Positions 8,431 through 15,743 of a stretch of 16,969 nucleotides of DNA are shown here, in pieces. Below the pieces are notes generated by a model. The model was not told where the DNA came from. It saw only the letters and a program-made list of their open reading frames with translations, and did no database searches. Made by a program: the position numbers and the translations under genes. Source of the DNA: Microcella sp. (GTDB lineage Bacteria; Actinomycetota; Actinomycetes; Actinomycetales; Microbacteriaceae); assembly GCA_020216895.1 (NCBI GenBank), contig JAIWOM010000006.1, positions 1 to 16,969 on the forward strand, written 5' to 3'. The first letter of the stretch is position 1. The number at the start of each line of letters is the position of its first letter.

Positions 8431-8967
8431 ATGTCACGTATCGGACGCATGCCCATCGACATCCCCGGTGGTGTCGAGGTCAAGATCGACGGCCAGGCCG
8501 TCACCGTCAAGGGCCCGAAGGGTGAGCTCTCGCTCACCGTCGCGAGCCCCATCGAGGTCGCCATCGAGGACAACCAGGTCGTCGTGACCCGTCCCGATGA
8601 CGAGCGCAACTCGCGCTCGCTCCACGGCCTCACCCGCACGCTCATCGCGAACCAGATCGTCGGCGTGACCCAGGGCTACTCCAAGGGCCTTGAGGTCGTC
8701 GGCACCGGTTACCGCGTGCAGGCCAAGGGCGAGGGTGTCGAGTTCTCGCTCGGCTTCTCGCACCCCGTCACCGTGAACCCGCCCGCGGGCATCACCTTCA
8801 CGGTCGAGGGCAACAACAAGCTCACCGTCAGCGGCATCGACAAGCAGGCTGTCGGTGAGGTCGCTGCGAACATCCGCAAGATCCGCAAGCCCGAGCCGTA
8901 CAAGGGCAAGGGCGTTCGGTACGCCGGCGAGGTCGTGCGTCGCAAGGCCGGAAAGGCTGGGAAGTAG
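8431..8967 (+). CDS. rplF: 50S ribosomal protein L6
   Basis: L6 (uL6) binds 23S domain VI near the GTPase-associated centre. It has two tandem homologous domains. The 178-residue product starts [17 protein letters not shown]. The second domain carries [20 protein letters not shown] (89-108) and the signature [14 protein letters not shown] at about 154-167, ending [11 protein letters not shown]. Length is normal. No clear Shine-Dalgarno lies between the rpsH stop and the ATG, so it is probably coupled to rpsH. rplR starts two bases after the stop. Confidence 0.97.
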   Translation: MSRIGRMPIDIPGGVEVKIDGQAVTVKGPKGELSLTVASPIEVAIEDNQVVVTRPDDERNSRSLHGLTRTLIANQIVGVTQGYSKGLEVVGTGYRVQAKGEGVEFSLGFSHPVTVNPPAGITFTVEGNNKLTVSGIDKQAVGEVAANIRKIRKPEPYKGKGVRYAGEVVRRKAGKAGK

Positions 8968-8969
8968 TC

Positions 8970-9341
8970 ATGGGTCTCGGTACGAGAGGCAAGAGCAAGT
9001 CGGCCGCCAAGGGCCGCCGTCACGCGCGTCTGCGCAAGCGCATCACCGGCACGGCCGAGCGGCCGCGCCTGGTCGTGACCCGTTCGTCGCGGCACGTGTT
9101 CGTGCAGATCGTCGACGACACCAAGGGCCACACCGTGGCGAGCGCGTCGACCATGGAGGCGGACCTCCGCGGCTTCGAGGGCGACAAGACCGCCAAGGCC
9201 CGCAAGGTCGGCGAGCTGGTCGCTGAGCGCGCCAAGAAGGCGGGCGTCGACGCGGTCGTGTTCGACCGCGGCGGCAACCGCTACGCCGGTCGCGTCGCTG
9301 CGATCGCCGATGGAGCGCGAGAGGCAGGGCTGGACCTGTGA
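8970..9341 (+). CDS. rplR: 50S ribosomal protein L18
   Basis: L18 (uL18) binds 5S rRNA and mediates its attachment to 23S rRNA with L5. The 123-residue product starts [20 protein letters not shown]. It has a basic N-terminus, then [25 protein letters not shown], and the closing signature [26 protein letters not shown] (about 97-122). Length is typical. The stop TGA overlaps a GTG start of rpsE (GTGA), a coupling arrangement. Confidence 0.97.
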   Translation: MGLGTRGKSKSAAKGRRHARLRKRITGTAERPRLVVTRSSRHVFVQIVDDTKGHTVASASTMEADLRGFEGDKTAKARKVGELVAERAKKAGVDAVVFDRGGNRYAGRVAAIADGAREAGLDL

Positions 9342-10024
9342 CGGACAACGAGAAGGAGCAGACCGTGGCGGCAGAGGCCCCCGTGGAGACCGCTGTGGCG
9401 TCGGAGACGGCGACCGAGCCCCGTGAGGCTCGCCGTGGCGGTCGCGAGCGCAACCCCAACCGCGACCGCGGTCAGCGCGAGACCGAGAAGAGCCCGTTCC
9501 TCGAGCGTGTCGTGACGATCAACCGCGTGTCGAAGGTCGTCAAGGGCGGTCGTCGCTTTAGCTTCACCGCCCTGGTGGTCGTCGGTGACGGCAACGGCAT
9601 GGTCGGTGTCGGCTACGGCAAGGCCCGCGAGGTGCCGACCGCGATCTCGAAGGGCGTCGAGGAGGCCAAGAAGAACTTCTTCCGCGTGCCCCGCGTCGCC
9701 GCGACGATCCCGCACCCCGTGCAGGGCGAGGCCGCTGCCGGCGTGGTGCTGCTGCGCCCCGCCGCCGCCGGTACCGGTGTTATCGCCGGTGGCCCGGTGC
9801 GCGCCGTGCTCGAGTGCGCTGGCATCCACGACGTCCTGAGCAAGTCGCTCGGCTCGTCGAACACGATCAACATCGTCCACGCGACGGTGGAGGCGCTCAA
9901 GCAGCTCGAAGAGCCGCGCGCCGTCGCCGCCCGCCGTGGGCTCGAGTTCGAGGACGTGGCTCCGGCCCGCCTCGTGCGCGCCGAGGCCGCTGCGGCCACG
10001 GCTGCCGGGAAGGGTGGTGCGTGA
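9338..10024 (+). CDS. rpsE: 30S ribosomal protein S5
   Basis: S5 (uS5) helps form the mRNA entry site and affects decoding accuracy; mutations in its N-terminal loop give spectinomycin resistance in other bacteria. The core starts near residue 54 with [20 protein letters not shown], then [34 protein letters not shown], and [20 protein letters not shown] with [12 protein letters not shown]. An acidic then Arg-rich extension of about 50 residues precedes it, and an Ala-rich tail follows. The 228-residue form uses GTG 9338, overlapping the rplR stop (GTGA). A second in-frame GTG at 9365 has a better Shine-Dalgarno (AAGGAG 9353-9358, six bases away) and would give 219 residues. Both may be used. 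The stop overlaps rpmD (TGATG). Confidence 0.95.
   Translation: MTDNEKEQTVAAEAPVETAVASETATEPREARRGGRERNPNRDRGQRETEKSPFLERVVTINRVSKVVKGGRRFSFTALVVVGDGNGMVGVGYGKAREVPTAISKGVEEAKKNFFRVPRVAATIPHPVQGEAAAGVVLLRPAAAGTGVIAGGPVRAVLECAGIHDVLSKSLGSSNTINIVHATVEALKQLEEPRAVAARRGLEFEDVAPARLVRAEAAAATAAGKGGA
9353..9367 (+). promoter_or_regulatory. Internal ribosome binding site and alternative rpsE start
   Basis: AAGGAG (9353-9358) is followed after six bases by an in-frame GTG at 9365. This is stronger than the AGGG (9326-9329) that precedes the overlapping GTG at 9338. The downstream start removes nine residues (MTDNEKEQT). Which one dominates cannot be decided from sequence alone, because the upstream start benefits from coupling to rplR. 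Confidence 0.5.
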
Positions 10025-10209
10025 TGGCCGCGCAGCTCAAGGTGACCCAGATCAAGTCCGTCATCAGCGAGAAGCAGAACCAGCGCGACACGCTGCGGAG
10101 CTTGGGACTCAAGCGGATCGGCGATGTCGTCGTCCGTGAGGACACCCCGGCCAACCGCGGCTACGTCCGTGCGGTCGCCCACCTCGTGACGGTCGAGGAG
10201 ATTGACTAA
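10024..10209 (+). CDS. rpmD: 50S ribosomal protein L30
   Basis: L30 (uL30) is a small 23S rRNA-binding protein. The 61-residue product reads [15 protein letters not shown], then the signature [19 protein letters not shown] (16-34), [20 protein letters not shown] and EEID. Length matches the bacterial family (about 58-61). The ATG overlaps the rpsE stop (TGATG), and its stop overlaps rplO (TAATG), so S5, L30 and L15 are probably translated in a coupled manner. It is in the expected spc position. Confidence 0.96.
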   Translation: MAAQLKVTQIKSVISEKQNQRDTLRSLGLKRIGDVVVREDTPANRGYVRAVAHLVTVEEID

Positions 10210-10937
10210 TGGCTGAAGAGAAGAAGCCCGCCGCCGAGAAGGCGCCGGCGAAGAAGGCGAGCACCGCCGCGGCTGCGAAGCCCGCTGCGGAGAAGAAGCC
10301 CGCGACCAAGGCCGCTGCCAAGCCGGCCGCGGAGAAGGCTCCGGCGAAGGCGGCTGCGGAGAAGGCTCCGGCGAAGGCTGCCGCGAAGCCGGCCGCGGAG
10401 AAGGCTACGGCGAAGGCCGCCGCCAAGCCCGCAGCCGAGAAGGCCCCCGCCGCCACGAAGGCTCCCGCGAAGAAGGCCGCGTCGGCCGACGTCGCGCGCC
10501 CGCAGGTGCTCAAGGTCCACCACCTCCGCCCGGCTGCCGGTGCGAAGAAGGACCGCACCCGCGTCGGCCGTGGTGAGGGCTCGAAGGGCAAGACCGCGGG
10601 TCGCGGAACCAAGGGAACCAAGGCCCGCTACCAGGTCAAGCCCGGCTTCGAGGGCGGCAACCTGAACTCGGTGATGCGCGCGCCCAAGCTGCGCGGCTTC
10701 ACGAACCCGTTCCGGGTCGAGTACCAGGTCGTCAACCTCTCGGCGCTGGCCGCCCTGTACCCGAAGGGGGGCGACGTCACCGTCGCCGACCTCGTCGCGA
10801 AGGGTGCCGTGCGCAAGAACGAGAAGGTCAAGGTTCTCGGTGACGGCGACATTGCGGTTAAGCTCAACGTGACCGTCGACAAGGTCTCGCGCTCGGCTGA
10901 GCAGAAGATCGTCGCCGCCGGCGGTTCGATCCAGTAG
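10209..10937 (+). CDS. rplO: 50S ribosomal protein L15 with long histone-like N-terminal tail
   Basis: L15 (uL15) is a late 50S assembly protein. The core starts about residue 100 ([20 protein letters not shown]) with the Gly-rich [19 protein letters not shown] (122-140), [19 protein letters not shown] (159-177) and [10 protein letters not shown] near the end. Before it lie about 97 residues made almost only of Ala, Lys, Pro and Glu in repeats such as AAEKAPAK, which resemble histone H1 tails, so the protein is 242 rather than about 145-150 residues. The segment after GFEGG reads NLNSVMR (151-157), where most bacterial L15 have a Gln-x-Pro type sequence. The ATG overlaps the rpmD stop. A hairpin follows before secY. 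Confidence 0.95.
   Translation: MAEEKKPAAEKAPAKKASTAAAAKPAAEKKPATKAAAKPAAEKAPAKAAAEKAPAKAAAKPAAEKATAKAAAKPAAEKAPAATKAPAKKAASADVARPQVLKVHHLRPAAGAKKDRTRVGRGEGSKGKTAGRGTKGTKARYQVKPGFEGGNLNSVMRAPKLRGFTNPFRVEYQVVNLSALAALYPKGGDVTVADLVAKGAVRKNEKVKVLGDGDIAVKLNVTVDKVSRSAEQKIVAAGGSIQ
10321..10406 (+). repeat. Direct repeats encoding the L15 Ala/Lys/Pro tail
   Basis: A 20-base unit is identical at 10321-10340 and 10387-10406, 66 bases apart (22 codons). A 22-base unit is identical at 10329-10350 and 10356-10377, 27 bases apart (nine codons). All periods are multiples of three, so gain or loss of units keeps the frame. The wider tract 10209-10490 holds degenerate copies. It looks like an in-frame coding minisatellite. 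Confidence 0.75.
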
Positions 10938-10942
10938 GTGAT

Positions 10943-10964
10943 GGGTGGCCCTTCGGGGCCACCC
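10943..10964 (+). terminator. UUCG hairpin between rplO and secY (terminator or attenuator)
   Basis: GGGTGGCCC (10943-10951) pairs perfectly over nine bases with GGGCCACCC (10956-10964) around a TTCG tetraloop. It starts six bases after the rplO stop. Only a short TTCCCT follows, so termination would be partial at best. It may instead protect the upstream mRNA end or reduce flow into secY. Confidence 0.6.
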
Positions 10965-11067
10965 TTCCCTGCGGTTCCGACCCACCTCGGGTCACGGCCC
11001 ACACGGGCCACAGCATCCCTCGTCGCCGGGCGGGCGGGTGCCTTTGGTTGTTCTACGGGAGGTCCAC

Positions 11068-12393
11068 GTGTTCAGAGCTATCGGGCGGATCTTCCGCACG
11101 CCCGACCTGCGCCGCAAGATCGGCTTCACGCTGGCGATCGTCGCGATCTTCCGCCTCGGGTCGTTCATCCCGGCGCCGTTCGTCGACTTCCAGAACGTGC
11201 AGATCTGCCTCGCGGGCAACCAGGGGGCCACCGGTCTCTACCAGCTCGTGAACCTCTTCAGCGGCGGCGCCCTGCTGCAGCTCTCGATCTTCGCGCTCGG
11301 CATCATGCCGTACATCACCGCGTCGATCATCACCCAGCTGCTGCGCGTCGTGATCCCGCACTTCGACACCCTTCACAAGGAGGGCCAGGCCGGTCAGGCC
11401 AAGCTGACGCAGTACACGCGCTACATGACGATCGCGCTCGCGGTGCTGCAGTCGACCACCCTCATCACGGTCGCGCGCGCCGGTGCGCTCTTCCCGACCA
11501 CCAGCGGTGTGCCGCAGTGCAACGACCTCATCACGAACGACGCCTGGTACGCGATCCTGCTCATGGTCATCACCATGACGGCAGGCACCGGCCTCATCAT
11601 GTGGTTCGGCGAGATGGTCACCGAGCGCGGCATCGGCAACGGCATGTCGCTGCTGATCTTCGTGTCGATCGCGGCCACGTTCCCGTCGGCCCTGTGGGCC
11701 ATCGCCGTGTCGCAGGGCTTCGAGATCTTCCTCATCGTGCTCGCCCTCGGCCTGCTCGTGATGGCCGCGGTCGTGTTCGTCGAGCAGTCGCAGCGCCGCA
11801 TCCCGGTGCAGTACGCCAAGCGCATGGTCGGTCGCCGCACCTACGGCGGCAACAACACGTACATCCCGATCAAGGTGAACATGGCCGGCGTCGTGCCCGT
11901 CATCTTCGCGTCGTCGCTGCTCTACCTGCCGGCGCTGATCGCGCAGTTCAACCAGCCGGCCGCGGGCGAGACCGCGCCCGAGTGGGTTGTCTGGATCCAG
12001 AACAACCTGGTGTCGGGTGACAACCCGATCTACATGGTCCTGTACTTCCTGCTCATCGTGGGCTTCACCTACTTCTACGTGGCGATCACCTTCAACCCCG
12101 AAGAGGTCGCCGACAACATGAAGAAGTACGGCGGCTTCATCCCGGGCATCCGCGCCGGTCGCCCGACGGCCGAGTACCTCGACTACGTGCTGACCCGCGT
12201 CACCCTGCCGGGGTCGCTCTACCTGGGCCTCATCGCGCTGATCCCGCTGATCGCCTTCGCAGCGGTCGGGGCGAACCAGAACTTCCCGTTCGGCGGGGCG
12301 AGCATCCTGATCATCGTCGGCGTCGGCCTCGAGACGGTGAAGCAGATCGACGCCCAGCTGCAGCAGCGCCACTACGAGGGCCTCCTGCGATGA
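11068..12393 (+). CDS. secY: Preprotein translocase channel subunit SecY
   Basis: SecY forms the protein-conducting channel of the Sec translocon with SecE and SecG in the cytoplasmic membrane. The 441-residue product has ten hydrophobic segments. It contains the early [14 protein letters not shown] (28-41) at the end of TM1, family signature 1 as [17 protein letters not shown] (78-94), and signature 2 around [19 protein letters not shown] then NGMSLLIF (170-198). The cytoplasmic loop 5 area holds Arg/Lys ([13 protein letters not shown]). I chose GTG 11068 because GGGAGG (11057-11062) is five bases upstream and [18 protein letters not shown] is the usual actinobacterial start; the frame is open further upstream only by chance. 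The stop overlaps adk (ATGA). Confidence 0.97.
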   Translation: MFRAIGRIFRTPDLRRKIGFTLAIVAIFRLGSFIPAPFVDFQNVQICLAGNQGATGLYQLVNLFSGGALLQLSIFALGIMPYITASIITQLLRVVIPHFDTLHKEGQAGQAKLTQYTRYMTIALAVLQSTTLITVARAGALFPTTSGVPQCNDLITNDAWYAILLMVITMTAGTGLIMWFGEMVTERGIGNGMSLLIFVSIAATFPSALWAIAVSQGFEIFLIVLALGLLVMAAVVFVEQSQRRIPVQYAKRMVGRRTYGGNNTYIPIKVNMAGVVPVIFASSLLYLPALIAQFNQPAAGETAPEWVVWIQNNLVSGDNPIYMVLYFLLIVGFTYFYVAITFNPEEVADNMKKYGGFIPGIRAGRPTAEYLDYVLTRVTLPGSLYLGLIALIPLIAFAAVGANQNFPFGGASILIIVGVGLETVKQIDAQLQQRHYEGLLR

Positions 12394-12980
12394 GCGCTCG
12401 TCTGCTGCTGATCGGCCCGCCCGGAGCGGGCAAGGGCACGCAGGCGCAGCGGCTCTCGCAGGCGCTCGGCGTGCCGGCCATCTCGACCGGCGACATCTTC
12501 CGTGCGCACCTCCGCGACGAGACCCCGCTCGGCAAGCAGGCGAAGGCCTACATGGATGCGGGCGACAACGTGCCCGACAGCCTCACGAACGACCTCGTGC
12601 GCGACCGGCTCTCGCAGACCGACGCCGCGGACGGTTTCCTGCTCGACGGCTACCCGCGCACGATCGACCAGGTGCGCGCCCTCGATGAGCTGCTCGCCGA
12701 GAGCGGGCACGCGATGGACGCCGTCGTCGAACTCGTGGCGGACCCGGATGTCGTGGTCGAGCGCCTGAAGAAGCGCGCCCTCGAGCAGGGTCGCGCCGAT
12801 GACGACGAGGCCGTCGTGCGGCACCGTCTCGAGGTGTACGCCGAGCAGACGGCGCCGCTGATCGGCGTGTACGCCGAGCGCGGCTTGCTCGCCCAGGTCG
12901 ACGGCATCGGCGAGATCGCCGAGGTCACGGAGCGCATCGAGTCCGCGCTCGCGGCCCGGGGCATCCTGTTCACCGCCTGA
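12390..12980 (+). CDS. adk: Adenylate kinase (short-LID type)
   Basis: This enzyme converts AMP and ATP to two ADP in the cytosol. The 196-residue product has the P-loop GPPGAGKGT (9-17), the AMP-binding STGDIFR region (32-38) and the adenylate kinase signature [11 protein letters not shown] (81-91), with the catalytic arginines in YPRT and RHRLEVY (144-150). The LID is short (about [14 protein letters not shown]) and lacks the four-cysteine zinc motif, so this is the short form common in actinobacteria. The start overlaps the secY stop (ATGA). In many actinobacteria map (methionine aminopeptidase) follows, but here the next gene is infA after 177 bases. Confidence 0.97.
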   Translation: MSARLLLIGPPGAGKGTQAQRLSQALGVPAISTGDIFRAHLRDETPLGKQAKAYMDAGDNVPDSLTNDLVRDRLSQTDAADGFLLDGYPRTIDQVRALDELLAESGHAMDAVVELVADPDVVVERLKKRALEQGRADDDEAVVRHRLEVYAEQTAPLIGVYAERGLLAQVDGIGEIAEVTERIESALAARGILFTA

Positions 12981-12997
12981 CCGGCCACCCCGCCGAC

Positions 12998-13027
12998 TTG
13001 CTCTCGAGCCTCTTTATCACCTAGGCT
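12998..13027 (+). promoter_or_regulatory. Candidate infA promoter (-35 TTGCTC, -10 TAGGCT)
   Basis: TTGCTC (12998-13003) and TAGGCT (13022-13027) are spaced by 18 bases. TAGGCT fits the TANNNT pattern common in actinobacterial -10 boxes. Transcription would start near 13034, giving a leader of about 125 bases before infA. The position, after the adk stop and before a change of sub-operon, supports it. Confidence 0.5.
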
Positions 13028-13044
13028 CGACCCTTGGTGCTTTT

Positions 13045-13063
13045 GGCACGCCTTCGGCGTGTC
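13045..13063 (+). promoter_or_regulatory. Hairpin in the infA leader
   Basis: GGCACGCC (13045-13052) pairs with GGCGTGTC (13056-13063) around TTC, eight pairs with one G-T wobble. If transcription starts near 13034 it would sit at the 5' end of the mRNA, where such hairpins can protect against decay. It follows a short T run (13041-13044) rather than preceding one, so it is not a standard terminator. Confidence 0.45.
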
Positions 13064-13157
13064 TCCCGAGACCCCGCCGTGCAGAGGGGGTCGACCGCAG
13101 CAGCACCGCGTCATCCGCACGACCGGTACGACCAACACTTTTAGCGACGAAGAGGCA

Positions 13158-13379
13158 ATGGCCAAAAAAGACGGTGTCATCGAGATCGAAGGCTCGGTGG
13201 TCGAAGCGCTGCCCAACGCGATGTTCCGCGTCGAGCTGACCAACGGCCACAAGGTGCTCGCCCACATCTCGGGCAAGATGCGCCAGCACTACATCCGCAT
13301 CCTCCCGGAGGACCGCGTGATCGTGGAGCTGAGCCCGTACGACCTGACCCGCGGCCGCATCGTCTACCGCTACAAGTAA
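13158..13379 (+). CDS. infA: Translation initiation factor IF-1
   Basis: IF-1 binds the 30S A site during initiation and cooperates with IF-2 and IF-3. The 73-residue product is a single S1/OB domain: [40 protein letters not shown] (23-42), [20 protein letters not shown] and [10 protein letters not shown], with standard length. ATG 13158 matches the family start. The AGAGG at 13151-13155 is close (two bases), with a broader GAAGAGG purine run. Upstream in-frame codons are spurious. It heads a transcription unit with its own likely promoter in the adk-infA gap. Confidence 0.97.
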   Translation: MAKKDGVIEIEGSVVEALPNAMFRVELTNGHKVLAHISGKMRQHYIRILPEDRVIVELSPYDLTRGRIVYRYK

Positions 13380-13450
13380 GCGTCGCGCCGGATAAGGAAC
13401 GGCCCGGGAAACCACCCGGAGCACGAGGCCAGCGAGAGAGAAGAACACCC

Positions 13451-13564
13451 ATGAAGGTCAACCCCAGCGTCAAGCCCATCTGCGACAAGTGCAAGGTCAT
13501 CCGCCGGCACGGCAACGTGATGGTCATCTGCGAGAACCCGCGGCACAAGCAGCGCCAGGGTTAG
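13451..13564 (+). CDS. rpmJ: 50S ribosomal protein L36, zinc-ribbon type
   Basis: L36 (bL36) is the smallest 50S protein and binds 23S rRNA. The 37-residue product begins [20 protein letters not shown] and has the zinc-ribbon ligands Cys11, Cys14, Cys27 and His32, so it is the zinc-binding (C+) form. In other actinobacteria a zinc-free paralog may replace it under zinc starvation; none is in this window. The purine-rich GAGAGAGAAGAA upstream serves as ribosome binding site. The gene is between infA and rpsM, its usual place. Confidence 0.96.
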   Translation: MKVNPSVKPICDKCKVIRRHGNVMVICENPRHKQRQG

Positions 13565-13572
13565 TCGCCTGC

Positions 13573-13590
13573 GGTCCTGCGCTCAGGGCC
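13573..13590 (+). other. Hairpin just after rpmJ
   Basis: GGTCCTG (13573-13579) pairs with CAGGGCC (13584-13590), with one T-G wobble and a CGCT loop. It starts eight bases after the rpmJ stop. No T run follows, so a weak terminator or a 3'-end stabiliser are both possible. Confidence 0.4.
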
Positions 13591-13621
13591 CCACTGACTC
13601 ATAACTGAACACGGTCAACCG

Positions 13622-13684
13622 GCAGTTCCAGAATCCGCGAGAGCGGAGGACACCCAGGGCGAGGGGCCCTGGCACCGGAACTGC
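13622..13684 (+). ncRNA. Candidate three-way-junction leader RNA upstream of rpsM
   Basis: An outer 8-bp stem pairs GCAGTTCC (13622-13629) with GGAACTGC (13677-13684). It encloses two hairpins. The first pairs TCCGC (13634-13638) with GCGGA (13643-13647) around a GAGA tetraloop. The second pairs CCAGGGC (13654-13660) with GCCCTGG (13666-13672) around a five-base loop. The element ends 21 bases before the rpsM Shine-Dalgarno. Its nested geometry is more ordered than chance hairpins in GC-rich DNA. In E. coli S4 represses this operon from the leader before rpsM, but rpsD is not in this cluster. The identity of any ligand is unknown. Confidence 0.5.
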
Positions 13685-13716
13685 TCCACACCTCTCACAC
13701 ACCTGAAGGAGCCATC

Positions 13717-14091
13717 ATGGCCCGTCTTGCCGGAGTCGACATCCCGCGCGACAAGCGCGTGGAGATCGCACTCACCTACATCTACGGCGTCGGTCGCACG
13801 CGTTCGCACGAGACCCTCGCCGCCACGGGTATCGACCCGAACATCCGCGTCAAGGACCTCACCGACGACCAGCTCGTCGCGCTCCGCGACCACATCGAGG
13901 GCACCTACAAGGTCGAGGGTGACCTCCGCCGAGAGGTCGCCGCCGACATCCGCCGCAAGGTCGAGATCGGCTCGTACGAGGGCCTGCGTCACCGCCGTGG
14001 CCTCCCGGTGCGCGGCCAGCGCACCAAGACCAACGCTCGTACCCGCAAGGGCCCGAAGCGCACCGTCGCCGGCAAGAAGAAGGCGCGCTAG
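13717..14091 (+). CDS. rpsM: 30S ribosomal protein S13
   Basis: S13 (uS13) lies in the 30S head, contacts L5 and P-site tRNA, and pairs with S19. The 124-residue product starts [20 protein letters not shown], has [17 protein letters not shown] (24-40), and the signature [20 protein letters not shown] (89-108), with a basic tail [15 protein letters not shown] that reaches tRNA. Length is normal. AAGGAG (13706-13711) is five bases from the ATG, an excellent site. A folded leader precedes it. rpsK follows after 48 bases. Confidence 0.97.
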   Translation: MARLAGVDIPRDKRVEIALTYIYGVGRTRSHETLAATGIDPNIRVKDLTDDQLVALRDHIEGTYKVEGDLRREVAADIRRKVEIGSYEGLRHRRGLPVRGQRTKTNARTRKGPKRTVAGKKKAR

Positions 14092-14139
14092 TCCCGGGCC
14101 CCGCCCGCTAGCGCCTACGAACAGGTTCAGGAGAAGACC

Positions 14140-14538
14140 ATGGCAGCACCCAAGTCGGCCGCGCGCAAGCCCCGCCGCAAGGAGAAGAAGAGCATCGCCG
14201 TCGGGCAGGCTCACATCAAGTCCACCTTCAACAACACGATCGTGTCGATCACCGACCCGAGCGGCGCCGTCATCAGCTGGGCGTCGTCCGGCCAGGTCGG
14301 CTTCAAGGGCTCGCGCAAGTCGACGCCCTTCGCCGCGCAGCTCGCCGCCGAGTCGGCCGCGCGCCAGGCGCAGGAGCACGGCATGAAGAAGGTCGACGTC
14401 TTCGTGAAGGGCCCGGGCTCGGGCCGCGAGACCGCGATCCGCTCGCTCCAGGCCGCCGGCCTCGAGGTGGGCTCGATCAGCGACGTCACCCCGCAGGCGC
14501 ACAACGGCTGCCGCCCGCCCAAGCGTCGCCGCGTCTAG
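14140..14538 (+). CDS. rpsK: 30S ribosomal protein S11
   Basis: S11 (uS11) lies on the 30S platform near the mRNA exit and interacts with S7 and S18. The 132-residue product has a basic N-terminus ([13 protein letters not shown]), then [20 protein letters not shown] (22-41), the signature [20 protein letters not shown] (87-106), and [18 protein letters not shown] at the end. Asn122 in the HNG motif matches the asparagine that becomes isoaspartate in E. coli S11. AGGAG (14129-14133) is six bases from the ATG. rpsD, often next in other bacteria, is absent and rpoA follows after a gap with a very stable hairpin. Confidence 0.97.
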   Translation: MAAPKSAARKPRRKEKKSIAVGQAHIKSTFNNTIVSITDPSGAVISWASSGQVGFKGSRKSTPFAAQLAAESAARQAQEHGMKKVDVFVKGPGSGRETAIRSLQAAGLEVGSISDVTPQAHNGCRPPKRRRV

Positions 14539-14545
14539 CCGTCGT

Positions 14546-14577
14546 GCGCACCGACCCGCTCCGGCGGGTCGGTGCGC
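14546..14577 (+). terminator. Perfect 14-bp hairpin between rpsK and rpoA
   Basis: GCGCACCGACCCGC (14546-14559) pairs without mismatch with 14564-14577 around a TCCG tetraloop. It starts eight bases after the rpsK stop. There is no T run downstream (GGCGGCCGCTGG), so it is either an actinobacterial-type terminator without a U-tract, or a partial attenuator or processing element that sets rpoA apart from rpsM-rpsK. Confidence 0.6.
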
Positions 14578-14664
14578 GGCGGCCGCTGGCCGCGCCGGGT
14601 CGACGGTGACCCCCGAACTTCGATAACTCCACACTCTCGACGAGCCAGCCACTCGTCGCGCCAC

Positions 14665-14686
14665 AAGTGTCATATGGCGGACACTT
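14665..14686 (+). promoter_or_regulatory. Inverted repeat in the rpoA leader
   Basis: AAGTGTC (14665-14671) is exactly complementary to GACACTT (14680-14686), separated by eight bases. It ends six bases before the rpoA Shine-Dalgarno AAGGA (14693-14697). As DNA it has the shape of a dyad operator; as RNA it would form a stem beside the ribosome binding site. It is AT-richer than its surroundings, which adds weight. Confidence 0.45.
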
Positions 14687-14704
14687 TGCCGAAAGGAATC
14701 CACA

Positions 14705-15691
14705 GTGCTCATCGCACAACGTCCCACGCTGACCGAGGAGAACGTCTCCGAGTTCCGCTCCCGGTTCATCATCGAGCCGCTCGAGCCGGGCTTCGGGTAC
14801 ACGCTCGGCAACTCGCTGCGCCGCACCCTGCTCTCGTCGATTCCCGGTGCCGCCGTGACGAGTATCCGCATCGATGGCGTGCTGCACGAGTTCAGCACCA
14901 TCACCGGTGTGAAGGAGGATGTCACCGAGATCATCCTCAACATCAAGAACCTCGTGGTCTCGAGCGAGCACGACGAGCCGATCACCGCCTACCTGCGCAA
15001 GCAGGGCGCCGGTGAGGTCACCGCGGCCGACATCTCGGCTCCGGCCGGTGTCGAGATCCACAACCCCGAGCTGGTCATCGCGACGCTCAACGACAGCGCG
15101 AAGTTCGAGCTCGAGCTCACCATCGAGCGCGGTCGCGGCTACGTCAGCGCCACCCAGAACCGCAGCGAGTTCAGCGAGGCCGGGCAGATCCCCGTCGACT
15201 CGATCTACTCGCCCGTGCTCAAGGTCACCTACCGCGTCGAGGCGACGCGTGCCGGTGAGCGCACCGACTTCGACCGCCTCGTGGTCGACGTCGAGACGAA
15301 GCCGGCGATCTCGCCGCGCGACGCCATCGCCTCGGCCGGCCGCACGCTGGTCGAGCTGTTCGGCCTCGCCCGCGAGCTCAACACCGCGGCCGAGGGCATC
15401 GAGATCGGCCCCGCGCCGGTCGACGCCCTCGTCTCGACCGAGCTCTCGATGCCGATCGAGGACCTCGACCTGTCGGTGCGCAGCTACAACTGCCTCAAGC
15501 GCGAGGGCATCAACACGGTGAGCGAGCTCGTCGCGCTCTCCGAGACCCAGCTGATGAACATCCGCAACTTCGGGCAGAAGTCGGTCGACGAGGTCAAGGA
15601 CAAGCTCGTCGAGATGGGCCTCTCGCTCAAGGACGCCGTTCCCGGCTTCGACGGCGCGCACTTCTACAGCTACGACGACGAGGAGAGCTAG
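14705..15691 (+). CDS. rpoA: DNA-directed RNA polymerase alpha subunit
   Basis: The alpha dimer is the platform for beta and beta' assembly, and its C-terminal domain binds UP elements and activators. The 328-residue product has the N-terminal domain (about 1-230) with [20 protein letters not shown] (24-43), which contains the dimer and assembly arginines. A linker follows, then the C-terminal domain (about 250-310) with [19 protein letters not shown] (257-275) and [15 protein letters not shown]. Arg259 and Asn262 align with the E. coli DNA-contact residues Arg265 and Asn268. An acidic tail (DDEES) ends it. I chose GTG 14705: AAGGA (14693-14697) is seven bases upstream and MLIAQRPTL is the usual actinobacterial start. 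Confidence 0.98.
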   Translation: MLIAQRPTLTEENVSEFRSRFIIEPLEPGFGYTLGNSLRRTLLSSIPGAAVTSIRIDGVLHEFSTITGVKEDVTEIILNIKNLVVSSEHDEPITAYLRKQGAGEVTAADISAPAGVEIHNPELVIATLNDSAKFELELTIERGRGYVSATQNRSEFSEAGQIPVDSIYSPVLKVTYRVEATRAGERTDFDRLVVDVETKPAISPRDAIASAGRTLVELFGLARELNTAAEGIEIGPAPVDALVSTELSMPIEDLDLSVRSYNCLKREGINTVSELVALSETQLMNIRNFGQKSVDEVKDKLVEMGLSLKDAVPGFDGAHFYSYDDEES

Positions 15692-15743
15692 GCCCTCTCG
15701 CGCCCAGCTCCCCTCCCGCTCCTGAACCGAAAGAACACACATC

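Noticed and set aside
10209..10490. CRISPR-like or mobile repeat array
   Set aside because: The repeats are in-frame, coding, of multiples of three and lack unique spacers. They are the Ala/Lys/Pro tail of L15.
10945..11067. N-terminal extension of SecY reading upstream from 11068
   Set aside because: The extension contains the rplO-secY spacer with its hairpin, has no family similarity, and GTG 11068 has an ideal ribosome binding site.
11053..12372. 439-codon minus-strand frame opposite secY
   Set aside because: It is the antisense shadow of secY, rich in Asp, His and Arg with no domain pattern.
13059..13157. Upstream extension of the infA frame
   Set aside because: IF-1 begins [12 protein letters not shown] at 13158; the extra residues are leader sequence.
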